Below are positions 17,449-26,392 of a stretch of 64,000 bases of DNA, piece by piece. Under the pieces are notes generated by a model, which was given only the letters and a program-made list of their open reading frames with translations, was not told where the DNA came from and searched no databases. The stretch covers positions 1-64,000 of the forward strand of contig JBAYTZ010000002.1 in assembly GCA_041675285.1 (NCBI GenBank), given 5' to 3'. A program made the position numbers and the translations under genes. How positions within the stretch are numbered: position 1 is the first letter of the stretch; the number at the start of each line of letters is the position of its first letter. The stretch comes from Candidatus Delongbacteria bacterium. GTDB lineage: Bacteria > CAIWAD01.

Positions 17449-20194
17449 AGCTCACCTCGTCCATGCCGTCCTCCTGGCCAGCGGCCTCGCGCAAGGCCTC
17501 CAACATCTGGTCCTTGATGCTGGTGGCCGGCGTGCCCTGGGCCGCCTGGATTTCGATCTTGGCCACGTGGATGCGCCGGTCGACGGTCGTCGTCTGCTGG
17601 CTGCGGGTGATGGCCCGGGCAGGCTGTGCGCCGGTGGATGGCCGGGCCGGGGTGAGATCGGCGGGCATGGCGGCAGCCATGCCGCCCTGGGCCGCCGCGG
17701 CGAGCTTGCCTCCTCGGGGGGCTCCGCCCAGGACGGCGGACAGCGGGCCTGGGGCGCCCACTGACGGGGGCGCGGCCTTGGAGGCGGGGGATGCTTCGTC
17801 CTTGCGGAACATGCCCGCCATCCCGGCCTTCGCGCCGGCGACATCCTGACCAAGACCAGTCCCGGTCTTCAGCTCGGGGACCAGTGGGATCTCGACACCC
17901 GGGATTAGGTTCAGCGTCTTGATCAGGCCGTTGATCAGCCCCACGACGCCGTTGATCCCCATTTTGAAGCCGTCCCACATCCCGTCCAGGAAATCCCGCA
18001 CGGACGCGAAGTTCTGGTAGAGGGCCTTCATGGCCGTGATGGGCCAGAAGATGAGCTTGACCGCCGTCTTGATTCCCCACAGGAAGCCGTCCCACAGCGT
18101 GCCCAGTAGGTTTCGGAACCACTCACTGTGCTGGTAGGCATAGACGATGCCCGCCGTCAGGAGGGCCAGGAGTCCGACCACGATGCCGATGGGGTTGGCG
18201 GTCAGGGCCGCGTTCAGCAGCCACTGGATACCAGCCCAGATCTTCGTGACCGCTGCGACGGCCACGATCTGGGCGCGCAGGATGAGCGAGCTGCGCCCGG
18301 CCCACAGCGTGGCCGCCGCCGCCCGCAGAGCCGCGACCCGGGCCGTCAGGAAGCCCCAGGCCGCGCGCGCCCCCGCCGCCACCGTTTGGGTGGCGAAGGA
18401 CCACACGGCCTTGGTGGCGCTCGCGATGAGCGGCCAGGCGAAGGCGGCCAGCGAAACGAAGAGCAGTCCGCTGACGATGGGATTGGCCTTGATCCAGTTC
18501 CAGGCGCGCAGGATCGTGCCCACCATGAAGCCCAGCCCCCAGGCCACCATGCCGGCGAAAAAGAGGATGGGCGAGATCCCGCTCATCGCCCCCTTGTACC
18601 AGTCGGTCAGGAAGGCCCAGAAGCGGCCGATGGTGGCGTCGAACACGGAGGAAATGCCCTCGCCCATGGCCTTCAGCGCGCCCCAGATGGCCAGGGCCAC
18701 GGGCTTGATGGCAAACCAGACCTCTTCCACCGTGTCGCGGAAGCCCAGGAAGTTGGTGTCCCAGGCCTTCACCAGGCCCCAGATCGCCAGGCCCACCAGG
18801 GCGAAGGGCGCCACCACTTTCAGCGCGCCCAGGGCCAGGGCCTTGAGGCTGGCGGTCAGCGGGATGGCCGCCGAGTTCGTGACCCCCATGGACAGCGCGA
18901 CCTGGCCCAGCTTGGCCGGCAGGCGCAGGGCCATGCCCGCCAGGTGCAGCATGCCGCCGCCCACGAAGAGCAGCATGCCGCCCAGGATGAGCCCCACAGA
19001 CAGGACGCCCAGGAAGCCCACGGCCACCTTGGTCAGCGCCGGGTGGGCCTCCATCCAGCCCAGGATGGCCTCGGAGACGTTCTTCACCGCGTCCAGCAGC
19101 GGAATGACCAGCGGCATGAGGCTGCTGCCGACTTGCATGGACACGCCATCCACGGCGCTCTTCATGAGCTTCCAATGACCCGTGGGCGTTTCCAGGATGC
19201 GCTGCTGGAACTCCTGGGCCGCCCCAGACGACTGGCTGATGGACGTGCGTAGGCCCATCAGCTCCTCGCGCGAGCTGGAGAGGAGGATGTTGAAGACCTT
19301 GATGCCCTCGGCGCCGAAGATGTCCGTCAGGAGCAGGTTCTTCTTCTCGTCGGACAAGCCGCCCAGCTTGGCCTTCATCTCGCTGAAGACCTCGATGAAG
19401 TCGCGGGTCTTGCCCGTGGCCTGGTCGTATGCCTCCACGCCCAGGCCCTTCTTCAGCTTGTTCGATTGGGTGTAGAGCTTGGTCATCGTCATGGCCAGGC
19501 GCGTGCCGGCTCGGGCGCCCACCTCGTTCCGATTGGCCAGGACGCCCAGGAGGGCCAGGTTGGTCTCCGTCGACTGCCCGAAGGTGGCCGACGTGGAGGC
19601 CGTGTTGACCATGGACTCCTGCATGTCGGCGAACTTCAGGTTGGTCTTGTTCATGGCCGCCGTGAACATGTCGCTGAGGTTCGTCGCCTCCGACAGCGGC
19701 TTCTGGTAGGCGTTCAGCGTGCCGACGAGGAGCGCGCCGGCATCGGCCATGGCCACCTGCTGGCCCGTGGCGAACGCGATGGTGTCGGCCATGATGCCCG
19801 TCTTGGTCGACACCTGGGTGGCCGTGAGACCCATGGACGCCAGCTCGGCCTGGCCTTCGGCCACCTGCTGGGCCGTGAAAAGACTGCGTGCGCCCAGGTA
19901 CTTGGCCGCATCCCCGATCTGGATGACTTGTTCGGCCGTGGCCTCCGCGATGCCGCCCACCCGCGCCACCTCGGTCTGGAACTTGCCCACCTGCAGGATG
20001 GGCATGGCCAGGCTGGCCGCGATGCCCAGGCCCACCAGGGCCGTCTTCAGGCCCGCCTTCTTCACCCGCTCGGCCGTCTGTTCAAAGGACCCGGCGAACT
20101 TGTCCAGGCGCTTCGAAGCCGCACTGAAGGCCGATAGGTTCGACGTGCCGAAGACGCTGATGGTGATGGCGCTGGTGAAACCGGTCATCGACAT
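17438..20194 (-). CDS. Tail tape measure protein
   Basis: This 918-residue protein matches the TP901/Mu gp42-type tape measure family. The N-terminal part (residues ~30-330) has TALVGLGIAASLAMPI, ARVGGIAEATAEQVIQIGDAAKYLG, SLFTAQQVAEGQAELASMG and TNLKFADMQESMVN. The centre contains several hydrophobic helices, and the C-terminus is low-complexity. It sets tail length and is ejected during infection. At 0.15 nm per residue it would give a tail of roughly 135 nm. It lies 12 bases after the frameshift-extended chaperone stop. Confidence 0.95.
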   Translation of the reverse strand: MSMTGFTSAITISVFGTSNLSAFSAASKRLDKFAGSFEQTAERVKKAGLKTALVGLGIAASLAMPILQVGKFQTEVARVGGIAEATAEQVIQIGDAAKYLGARSLFTAQQVAEGQAELASMGLTATQVSTKTGIMADTIAFATGQQVAMADAGALLVGTLNAYQKPLSEATNLSDMFTAAMNKTNLKFADMQESMVNTASTSATFGQSTETNLALLGVLANRNEVGARAGTRLAMTMTKLYTQSNKLKKGLGVEAYDQATGKTRDFIEVFSEMKAKLGGLSDEKKNLLLTDIFGAEGIKVFNILLSSSREELMGLRTSISQSSGAAQEFQQRILETPTGHWKLMKSAVDGVSMQVGSSLMPLVIPLLDAVKNVSEAILGWMEAHPALTKVAVGFLGVLSVGLILGGMLLFVGGGMLHLAGMALRLPAKLGQVALSMGVTNSAAIPLTASLKALALGALKVVAPFALVGLAIWGLVKAWDTNFLGFRDTVEEVWFAIKPVALAIWGALKAMGEGISSVFDATIGRFWAFLTDWYKGAMSGISPILFFAGMVAWGLGFMVGTILRAWNWIKANPIVSGLLFVSLAAFAWPLIASATKAVWSFATQTVAAGARAAWGFLTARVAALRAAAATLWAGRSSLILRAQIVAVAAVTKIWAGIQWLLNAALTANPIGIVVGLLALLTAGIVYAYQHSEWFRNLLGTLWDGFLWGIKTAVKLIFWPITAMKALYQNFASVRDFLDGMWDGFKMGINGVVGLINGLIKTLNLIPGVEIPLVPELKTGTGLGQDVAGAKAGMAGMFRKDEASPASKAAPPSVGAPGPLSAVLGGAPRGGKLAAAAQGGMAAAMPADLTPARPSTGAQPARAITRSQQTTTVDRRIHVAKIEIQAAQGTPATSIKDQMLEALREAAGQEDGMDEVSYAQ

Positions 20195-20206
20195 CGGGCG
20201 CGTCTC

Positions 20207-20751
20207 CTATCGTCTGCCTCTCGCGGCGCGCCGGGGCGCCCTGCTTGCCTTGGCTTCCTGCTCCCCCAGCCACTCGGCCGCCACGCAGAGCTCGAACACC
20301 CGGTCGAAGGGCAAGTCATCCAGTCGCTCAAACGTGTAGGCGGGGAACCGGTGGGCGATCACCGCGCGGGCCTGGAGGTACCACGCGCCCTCCAGGTCCG
20401 CGCGCGCCGCCCTTAGAGCTTTTTTACCGAGATCTCCTTCGAGTAGCCCAGGACCTCCTGGACCTTCTCGGACAGGGCCGCGATCAGGCCGGGCTCCCAC
20501 TCGCCCGTGGTGTTGTACTCCAGATCCTTGGCGTCCAGGGCCGGATGGACCACGAAGGTCCGCACGATGTCCAGGGCCAGGCGCTGTTCGTTGCCCTTGG
20601 CGGCCTTGCCCAGGCGGCTGAACTCGTCCCAGGACGAGCCGCGCACGATGAACGTGCGGCCGTCGGGCAGGTCCAGCTGGAACAGGCTCTGCTTGGGGTA
20701 GGCGGTACGGAGCGTCTCGATCAGCTCCGGGGTGATGGTCTGCAACTGCAT
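20207..20751 (-). CDS. Tail assembly chaperone, long form made by -1 frameshift (gpGT-like)
   Basis: The short protein is read to the slippery heptamer A AAA AAG (20425-20419) and then shifts -1 into an overlapping frame. That frame continues as LRAARADLEGAWYLQARAVIAHRFPAYTFERLDDL and so on to a stop at 20207. The extension adds about 70 residues, has good coding character and no plausible start of its own. Contractile and long-tailed phages make such G/GT chaperones immediately before the tape measure. The extended form should hold the tape measure during tail assembly. Confidence 0.85.
20413..20751 (-). CDS. Tail assembly chaperone, short form (gpG-like)
   Basis: This 112-residue cytosolic protein begins MQLQTITPELIETL and contains a beta-rich segment (LFQLDLPDGRTFIVRGSSWDEF) followed by helices. 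It ends KEISVKKL at a TAA two codons after the slippery site. The ATG follows a GGAG sequence at 20758-20761. It coats the tape measure together with the frameshifted form. Confidence 0.85.
   Translation of the reverse strand: MQLQTITPELIETLRTAYPKQSLFQLDLPDGRTFIVRGSSWDEFSRLGKAAKGNEQRLALDIVRTFVVHPALDAKDLEYNTTGEWEPGLIAALSEKVQEVLGYSKEISVKKL
20419..20425 (-). promoter_or_regulatory. Programmed -1 ribosomal frameshift site A AAA AAG
   Basis: In the chaperone reading frame the codons are GTA AAA AAG CTC TAA, giving the canonical X XXY YYZ heptamer A AAA AAG. Slippage by -1 joins the upstream frame to the downstream open frame ending at 20207. A GC-rich stretch just downstream (CGCGCGCGGACC around 20395-20405) could form the stimulating structure. 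Confidence 0.85.
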
Positions 20752-20843
20752 GATGTCTCCGGGGTTGGAATGAAGAGAGATCCGGGGAGGAGGACGCGGG
20801 GCCTGGCCAGGCTTGTCCGCGTCCAGCCTCCCCGGGCTGTGCG

Positions 20844-21308
20844 TCACACGTAGGGCAGCATGCCCGTGGCGAAGCCCGAGCATTTGATGCTGATGGCCTC
20901 GGCGTCCTCGCCGTCCGAAATGCCCCCGTCACAGGCCGTCAGCTCCACGCCCGTGAAGGTCTTGGACATGGGAGCGTTGAGGCCCGGATAGAACAGGACG
21001 ATGACGCCGTTGCGGAAGTCCGTCGGGTCCAGGTACATCTCGCCCGCGGCCAGGCTGCCGGCGCTCATGGCGGCGCGCAGCGCGGTCATGGGGACCAGCA
21101 GCTCGGTGATCTCGAAGTCGATCTCGTAGGTCTTGTGGTTCGAGCGGACCACCCCGTGGGCGTCCGCGAACCCCGCGCCAAAGACCGGCTTCTTGTCCTG
21201 GGCGAGCTTCCAGTTGAAATTCTTCAGGCCGAAGACGGGCGTGCCGTTGATGAGCAGCTTGACGCTGTTCCCGGCGACGCCGTCCGCGAATCCCGGAGTG
21301 GGCGGCAT
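20844..21308 (-). CDS. Tail tube protein (Mu gpM-like)
   Basis: This 154-residue protein contains INGTPVFGLKNFNWKLAQDK, VVRSNHKTYEIDFEITELLV and ISIKCSGFA. These beta-rich motifs are typical of the phage tail tube family (Phage_tube/DUF3277). It lies between sheath and chaperone, as expected, and forms the rigid inner tube. An ATG at 21308 follows GAAGGAGAAC. Confidence 0.85.
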   Translation of the reverse strand: MPPTPGFADGVAGNSVKLLINGTPVFGLKNFNWKLAQDKKPVFGAGFADAHGVVRSNHKTYEIDFEITELLVPMTALRAAMSAGSLAAGEMYLDPTDFRNGVIVLFYPGLNAPMSKTFTGVELTACDGGISDGEDAEAISIKCSGFATGMLPYV

Positions 21309-21341
21309 GGCAGTTCTCCTTCAGTTGCGAGCCGGCAAGGC

Positions 21342-22736
21342 CTAGCTCAGGTACACCTTCTCCAGGATGATTTCGAAGGCCTTCATGCTGTTGACGCTGG
21401 CCACCACCTGGACCTCGCCCGCGGCGCGCATCTCGGCCGTGGAGATGAGCTGCAGCTCGTAGTCGTCGATCTCGCCCTTCTGGACCATCAGGTTGGCCAC
21501 CTGGCGGATGTTGGCTTCCAGGAGCTTCAGTCCCTCGCCCTCGACGTCGTTGGGCTTGCCCAAGTGCGGCAGGGCCGCCAGACGGCAGGCCTTGCCGAAG
21601 GCGTAGACGGCGCGCAGCTTCTCGACCCGGTTGAAGGAGCTGCCGGTGGGACAGCGGACGTTGGACAGGCCGATGATGAGGCCGAGACCGGGCTCCAGGC
21701 GCAGGTGGATCAGGTTCTCCGTCACCAGCACCGTCTGCTGGCCCACGTTCCACTCGGGGCACACGGCCGAGATGCCCGCCGGCTGTTTGGCCAGGAGGCT
21801 CTCCTGGACCTTCAGGGCCGCCAGCTGGCCGGAGATCGCGCTGGTGATCCGGTTCCAGTAGACCGTCCCGTCGTGGCCGGTGAACTGGGCCTCGCCCGTG
21901 CAGATGACGGCGTTCGTGTCGGCCACGGTGGCGATGAGGGTCTGGATGGCGGACAGGTAGGTGGACACCTCGGCGGCCGTGGGCGCCAGCGGATTGGCCA
22001 CGGTCATGCGCGCCACGTCCAGGAGGGCGAAGCGCTCGCCCAGGTTGCCCGTCACCATCGTGCGGCAGCTGGCCAGGATGGCCGCCCACAGCGTCAGCGT
22101 GTCCGCGCCCACGAAGTGGACCCAGTTGACGTCCGTGAAGTCCTCGCTGACCGTGATGCCGGCGGTGTAGTCGCCGTTGGCCAGGGTCAGGCCATCATTG
22201 CCGCCCGTCAGGTTGGCCGTGGTCTTGGCGGCCACCAGCGTGCCGGCGCCGATGGTGGCCTTCACTACGGACTGGCCGGCGTTGATGGCGTCCACCAGCG
22301 CCTGGTTGGTCGTTCCGGTGAAACTGTAGACCGTGTCCGTGGCGGGATCCAGGATCTCCACCGTGCGGTCGCCACCGTTCGCCGTCACGCCAATCTCGAC
22401 ATCGTTCCACCACGAACCCGGGTAGTAGCCATCGATGGTGAAGGCCGTGCCCGTCGCCCCGGGAATGGACATGGTCGCCTTGGCCAGGGCGCTGCCAGCC
22501 AGGCGCAGGGCGTAGATGACCGAGGAGCCGGCATCCAGGCGCTCCAGAACCGCCTGCAGGAGCGGGCCGCTCTTCAGGAGATCGATGGCGCTGCGCTTGT
22601 CACTGAGGATGTAGCGGGTCAGCTTGTCGCCCCCGCCCGCCGCGCCGGCCACGAGTTCAATGGCCGCGGGCAGCTGGCTCATGCCGGCCAGCCCCGAGAA
22701 GTACTCGGTGTAGACGTCCTTGATGATCCGGGTCAC
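21342..22736 (-). CDS. Contractile tail sheath protein
   Basis: This 464-residue protein is a tail sheath of the Mu gpL/FI type. It has an N-terminal domain, a variable middle built of beta-strands (GGNDGLTLANGDYTAGITVSEDFTD), and the conserved C-terminal domain (SSFNRVEKLRAVYAFGKACRLAALPHLGKPNDVEGEG, then a beta-rich end AAGEVQVVASVNSMKAFEIILEKVYL). It powers tail contraction. It starts at a GTG preceded by GGAGGGC. Confidence 0.9.
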   Translation of the reverse strand: MTRIIKDVYTEYFSGLAGMSQLPAAIELVAGAAGGGDKLTRYILSDKRSAIDLLKSGPLLQAVLERLDAGSSVIYALRLAGSALAKATMSIPGATGTAFTIDGYYPGSWWNDVEIGVTANGGDRTVEILDPATDTVYSFTGTTNQALVDAINAGQSVVKATIGAGTLVAAKTTANLTGGNDGLTLANGDYTAGITVSEDFTDVNWVHFVGADTLTLWAAILASCRTMVTGNLGERFALLDVARMTVANPLAPTAAEVSTYLSAIQTLIATVADTNAVICTGEAQFTGHDGTVYWNRITSAISGQLAALKVQESLLAKQPAGISAVCPEWNVGQQTVLVTENLIHLRLEPGLGLIIGLSNVRCPTGSSFNRVEKLRAVYAFGKACRLAALPHLGKPNDVEGEGLKLLEANIRQVANLMVQKGEIDDYELQLISTAEMRAAGEVQVVASVNSMKAFEIILEKVYLS

Positions 22737-22745
22737 GATGCCCTC

Positions 22746-22979
22746 CTACTTCTGCGCCGGGGCCGCGAGCCACGCGGTCACCTGGGCCTGGAACTCCGCC
22801 GGATCCACGAGGGCCGTCCGGGTCAGCCCATGCTCAGCCAAGACGCCGGCCACCACCGGCTCCGGCAGCTTCAGCTTCTTCAGCACCGTCTCCACCCGCT
22901 GCTGCACGCTCGGGATGGCGGCGGGCGCCGGGTCCGGGGCCGCCGCCGCCGGCGTGGGCTTGCCTTCGTTCTTGTTCAT
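22746..22979 (-). CDS. Small proline/alanine-rich tail-region protein
   Basis: This 77-residue protein has a Pro/Ala-rich N-terminal 24 residues followed by a helical segment (VQQRVETVLKKLKLPEPVVAGVLAEHGLTRTALVD). The size and place just before the sheath recall Mu gp38/DUF2635-type proteins, but the motif does not clearly match. Function unknown. Confidence 0.6.
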   Translation of the reverse strand: MNKNEGKPTPAAAAPDPAPAAIPSVQQRVETVLKKLKLPEPVVAGVLAEHGLTRTALVDPAEFQAQVTAWLAAPAQK

Positions 22980-22987
22980 GGTTCTCC

Positions 22988-23539
22988 CTATTCCAAGTCC
23001 ACTGTCAGATTCACGTCCTGCATAGGCAGGGCCACGGCCGTCACCACGGGCCAGACCACCACGAGCTCCACATCCAGGGTCTTCTGAGCTTCAAAGGGCA
23101 CCCGGCTTAGCTGGGGCCCTTGGTCGCTCTCGGTGATCAGGCGAAGGCGCTCCAGGTGGACGCTCGTCCCCGTTTCCACGTCCACCAGATCAAGGGGCTG
23201 CCCTTGGGCATGCGCGCGCATGAGGGTGCGGATGGTGGTTGCGACTTCCTCGACCAGGGTGGCGCCGCTCTTGCCGGACAGGGCCGCGCTGCGGACCGTG
23301 AGACGAAGGACCTGGCGCTCCACATGAAACTTCTCGTAGGTGTAAGCGCCGGCGGTGGCGTCAAACGAGCGCTGGTCGTATACGCCCGTTCCCTTCGAGC
23401 CCGGCGTCAGGGACACAAGGGTCACGAGCAGGCAGGGCCAGGGCTCGCCACCCTGCGTCCAGGCCAGCTCGTCCTTGAAGACGGCAAGGCCGGAAGAGAG
23501 GCCCGCCACGTGGGCCGCGAAGGCGCGCTGGACGATCAC
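22988..23539 (-). CDS. Tail terminator/neck-type protein
   Basis: This 183-residue protein has the alternating strand pattern (VERQVLRLTVRSAALSG; TTIRTLMRAHAQG; LERLRLITESDQGP; LDVELVVVWPV) of phage tail-completion proteins (Mu gp37/gpK-like). It starts with GTG overlapping the stop of the upstream gene (GTGA), which indicates coupling. The role is inferred from position between neck and sheath. Confidence 0.65.
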   Translation of the reverse strand: MIVQRAFAAHVAGLSSGLAVFKDELAWTQGGEPWPCLLVTLVSLTPGSKGTGVYDQRSFDATAGAYTYEKFHVERQVLRLTVRSAALSGKSGATLVEEVATTIRTLMRAHAQGQPLDLVDVETGTSVHLERLRLITESDQGPQLSRVPFEAQKTLDVELVVVWPVVTAVALPMQDVNLTVDLE

Positions 23540-24027
23540 AGGAACTTCTCCACCGTCTGGAAGGCCATCTCCACGGCCTCCTCGACGGTCTTGGGGGTCA
23601 GCGTCACGCCCATCATCCAGGCCGGCGCCATGAAGGGCCGGGGCTTCGGATGGACGAAGAAGTAGGTCCGCTCCGCCCCGTCCTGGATCTTGTGGCGCAC
23701 CAGCCACTCCCTCAGGCCCGGGATGTTGTCCACCTTCACGAAGTGGCCCTTGGTGCCATACTCCACGGGCGCCGAGTACTCGCTGGGCGTGCCCACGAGG
23801 ACAGTGAGCGGCCCCACCACGACGATGTGGAGCGAGGCGCGAAGCGCGCCCAGGTCGATGGCCCCCTCGTCCGTCAGGCTCTGCTTGGCCTGTGCCTGCA
23901 CCACGAGAGCGATCTGCATGACGGCCAGACTCAGACTCTTCACCAGGACCTGGGGAAAGGCCTTTAAGAGCTTTTGGGTCTTCTCCAGTGCTTTCTTGTC
24001 CAGCAGCATGGTCACGCCGTCGAGCAT
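23536..24027 (-). CDS. HK97 gp10-like neck/minor tail protein
   Basis: This 163-residue protein contains AVMQIALVVQAQAKQSLTDEGAIDLGALRASLHI and a C-terminal segment ending PRPFMAPAW. This combination is typical of HK97-gp10-like minor tail proteins, where the conserved end is RPFLRPA. It sits in the neck module, where such proteins couple tail to head. Confidence 0.75.
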   Translation of the reverse strand: MLDGVTMLLDKKALEKTQKLLKAFPQVLVKSLSLAVMQIALVVQAQAKQSLTDEGAIDLGALRASLHIVVVGPLTVLVGTPSEYSAPVEYGTKGHFVKVDNIPGLREWLVRHKIQDGAERTYFFVHPKPRPFMAPAWMMGVTLTPKTVEEAVEMAFQTVEKFL

Positions 24028-24401
24028 CAGGCGCCCCCGTGCAGTTTCTTTGCTGCCAGCTCCAAGTGGGTCACCGTGCCGAAGAGGTTTCGCTCCACCA
24101 CGTCCACCACCCGGAAGCGGCCGCTGCCGTGCGTGAACTCGTCCCCCTCGGCCACCAGCGTGGCTGCCGCCACGACGACCAGGACCTCATGCCCCACCTG
24201 TAGCAAGTCCTCCGGCGCCTTGGCGCTGATCACGGCAGGGACGGCCACGGGGGGCCCAAGGCTCTCGCCCGGGTCCCCCGCGAAGCCCGTGGCCGGGGGG
24301 ACCTGGCGCGTCCGGAGCTGGATCACGTCGCCGGTCATGGCGAGTAAGTGACCCATGTCCCTCAGGGCCAGGTCGGCCTCGGATGCCGTCAGATAGCTCA
24401 C
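24027..24401 (-). CDS. Head closure / head-tail joining protein
   Basis: This 124-residue beta-rich protein has MTGDVIQLRTRQVPP, LLQVGHEVLVVVAAATLVAEGDEF and RFRVVDVVERNLFGTVTHLELAAK. The size and pattern resemble the head-tail joining (SPP1 gp16-like) family. A GTG start overlaps the upstream stop (GTGA). Confidence 0.65.
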   Translation of the reverse strand: MSYLTASEADLALRDMGHLLAMTGDVIQLRTRQVPPATGFAGDPGESLGPPVAVPAVISAKAPEDLLQVGHEVLVVVAAATLVAEGDEFTHGSGRFRVVDVVERNLFGTVTHLELAAKKLHGGA

Positions 24402-24847
24402 ACGCTCTCCTCGGCGATCACCGATCCACGTTCAAAGAGCAGGGGCTTCAGCGACTGCAGGCCCTGGGCCACGCCCAGCTCCACCAGCCGCAGGTACTCC
24501 TCATTCGCATGTGTGAGGAGCTCGCGCCAGGCTCCCGCGGCGCGCGTGTTGTCGATCTCGATGGCGCCGGCCTTGAAGCTCGGGCGCCGCGTGGCCTTGG
24601 CGATCTCGATCCGGCAGCAGGTGGGCAGGGCGGCCAGGAGGAGGAGCTCCTCGTCGGCCCCGGACAGCACCGGCTCGATGGTCTCCAAATCCTCCTGCAG
24701 GACGTAGGCGCGCTCGAAGTCGCGGTTCATGGCCGCCAGGCCCCGCTTGAGCGCGCCGCGCAACTGGTCGGTCGTCAGGTCGGTTTCATCCGCCGCGACC
24801 AGCTCGCCCCGCAAGTGTTGGATCAGGTCCGTGATCGTCGTGGCCAT
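24398..24847 (-). CDS. Head-tail adaptor protein
   Basis: This 149-residue mainly helical protein (DLIQHLRGELVAADETDLTTDQLRGALKRGLAAMNRDFERAY) resembles small phage connectors of the gp6/gp15 type that ring the portal. The position after the capsid genes and before the closure protein supports this. The assignment is by fold impression and context, not by a strict motif. Confidence 0.6.
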   Translation of the reverse strand: MATTITDLIQHLRGELVAADETDLTTDQLRGALKRGLAAMNRDFERAYVLQEDLETIEPVLSGADEELLLLAALPTCCRIEIAKATRRPSFKAGAIEIDNTRAAGAWRELLTHANEEYLRLVELGVAQGLQSLKPLLFERGSVIAEESV

Positions 24848-24853
24848 GGGATT

Positions 24854-25435
24854 CTACTTCCGGCTGCCGCGGCTGCCGCGGCTGCCCTTGATCGTGGCCG
24901 GGGCCGAGGGCGCCTTGGCTGCGGAAGCGGGTGCCTGGGCCGGAGCCGGGGCACCAGCGCCCGGCGTGCCCGAACCCTCTGGGGTATCCGCAAAGGGATC
25001 CGGATCCGCATCCGCTCCCGGGCCGTCGTCGTCATCGCCGCCCACGTTCAGGAGGGTGACGCCATCCGCGAGGGCCTTGTCCGTCAGAAGGGTCTGGTCC
25101 GTCTCCGGGCCCTGGCCGTCCGGCGCGCCACCGGCGCCCGTGCCGCCCTCACCGGTCGTGCCAGCGCCTTCACCCGGGCCCTCTCCGTCCGGCGCGCCTC
25201 CGGCGCCCGTGTCGCCCTCGCCGGCCGTGCCTGGCTCCGTCTCCAGGGTGCCGGTCGCCGTGAGTCCACCCGGCACCACCACAGGCTCTTCATCCGGGAT
25301 CTCCTCGATGAAGAGCAGGTCGTCATGCTTCGCCACGTCGGGGGGCAGCTCACCCTGGAACCGGGTGACCAGGACCGGGCTGAACACCCGCGTGCCGATG
25401 GTCACCGTTGTCATTCTGGCCTTCACGTGATACAT
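24854..25435 (-). CDS. Head-region protein with Gly/Pro/acidic low-complexity repeat
   Basis: This 193-residue protein has an N-terminal ~55-residue folded part (VTIGTRVFSPVLVTRFQGELPP; DDLLFIEEIPDEEPVVVPGG). A direct repeat of TGAGGAPDGEGPGEG / TGAGGAPDGQGPETD units follows, then an acidic stretch (GGDDDDGPGADADPD) and a Ser/Arg/Gly tail (SRGSRGSRK). The disordered region suggests a flexible linker or decoration protein on or inside the head. Function unknown. Confidence 0.6.
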   Translation of the reverse strand: MYHVKARMTTVTIGTRVFSPVLVTRFQGELPPDVAKHDDLLFIEEIPDEEPVVVPGGLTATGTLETEPGTAGEGDTGAGGAPDGEGPGEGAGTTGEGGTGAGGAPDGQGPETDQTLLTDKALADGVTLLNVGGDDDDGPGADADPDPFADTPEGSGTPGAGAPAPAQAPASAAKAPSAPATIKGSRGSRGSRK

Positions 25436-25499
25436 GGATCCTCCGGGGAGAGGGCCGGCCGGAGTTGCCCCCGGCCGGCTGCGGAAGCGGTCAGGTGGC

Positions 25500-26363
25500 C
25501 TAGGCGGTGATGACCGCCTTGAAAATGAGGTCGGGACGGGTGATGCCCATCGCGCATTCGTGGTAGGTCAGGAAGCCCACCTTGAAGCCGGACTTCTGCG
25601 GGTCCACCTTCAGGGCCGTGCGGATGTCGTACTTGCCGACCTCCATGTCCGGGATGACGATGACCTCGTTGGCGTTCATCGAGGCCGTGTTCACCAGGCC
25701 CGCCCCGCCGAAGCGGCTCAGCACGCCCTTCTCGACGAACTCGCGCCGGGACTCGGTGTCCAGGTTGAAGTCCTTCAGGTCGATGAGGCGGCTGCCGCGC
25801 AGCAGGATGTAGCGGGCGTTCAGCTCCAGGTCGTTGATCTTGCTGATCAGCTGGCCCAGGCCCGTGTCGGTGAGCTTGCCGCCCGTGATGGTCACCACGT
25901 TGGTGGTGGGGGCCAGGGCGGCCGCGGCCGACAGCAGCGCCACCAGCTTGGCGTTCAGCTTGTTGCGGATGGCCTGGGCGGCGTCGGCCTGCATCTCCTC
26001 GATCTTGCCCAGGTTGCCGTTGGCCAGGTCGGTCACGTCCACCATCGGGTTGGCGTGGACGCGGAAAACCGGGAAAACCACCTCCTGGTCGTTGTTGACC
26101 TCCTGGCGGTGCGGCTGGCCGCCCACGCCGATGTAGTGGGCCTGCAAGGCGCGACGCTTGGAGTGCTTGGCGTCCTGGCCGGGCGACAGCGTGTGCTCGG
26201 TCAGGATGAGGGGGACGATGTTCTTGCGCTCGATCTCCATGCGGATGACCGGGCCCACGGCCTCGGCCAGCGCATAGAGCCCGTTCTCCGTGCGGGTGGC
26301 CTGCTGCACCAGGTTCGCCAGGGCCTGCAGCTCCGCCTCGCTCATCGTGGCATGCTTCTTCAC
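25500..26363 (-). CDS. Major capsid protein
   Basis: This 287-residue protein is followed downstream by the connectors and preceded by decoration and scaffold genes. Its long helix (QADAAQAIRNKLNAKLVALLSAAAALAP), LLRGSRLIDLKDFNLDTESRREFVEKGVLSRFGG and the C-terminal strands (VGFLTYHECAMGITRPDLIFKAVIT) fit an HK97-fold capsid subunit. It starts with a GTG that follows AAGGAGACCC, a strong binding site. No N-terminal delta domain is present, consistent with the separate scaffold encoded just upstream. Confidence 0.8.
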   Translation of the reverse strand: MKKHATMSEAELQALANLVQQATRTENGLYALAEAVGPVIRMEIERKNIVPLILTEHTLSPGQDAKHSKRRALQAHYIGVGGQPHRQEVNNDQEVVFPVFRVHANPMVDVTDLANGNLGKIEEMQADAAQAIRNKLNAKLVALLSAAAALAPTTNVVTITGGKLTDTGLGQLISKINDLELNARYILLRGSRLIDLKDFNLDTESRREFVEKGVLSRFGGAGLVNTASMNANEVIVIPDMEVGKYDIRTALKVDPQKSGFKVGFLTYHECAMGITRPDLIFKAVITA

Positions 26364-26392
26364 GTGGGGTCTCCTTGTCTCAGGATGGCGCG

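Noticed and set aside
20207..20932. Independent gene in the frame ending at 20207
   Set aside because: Its upstream part is antisense-like noise. The useful ~70 residues begin exactly at the slippery site, so a -1 frameshift product explains it better.
21135..23087. 650-codon open frame on the plus strand
   Set aside because: It is antisense to the sheath gene and is an artefact of GC-rich codon usage; the residues are Arg/Gly/Ala-rich and match no fold.
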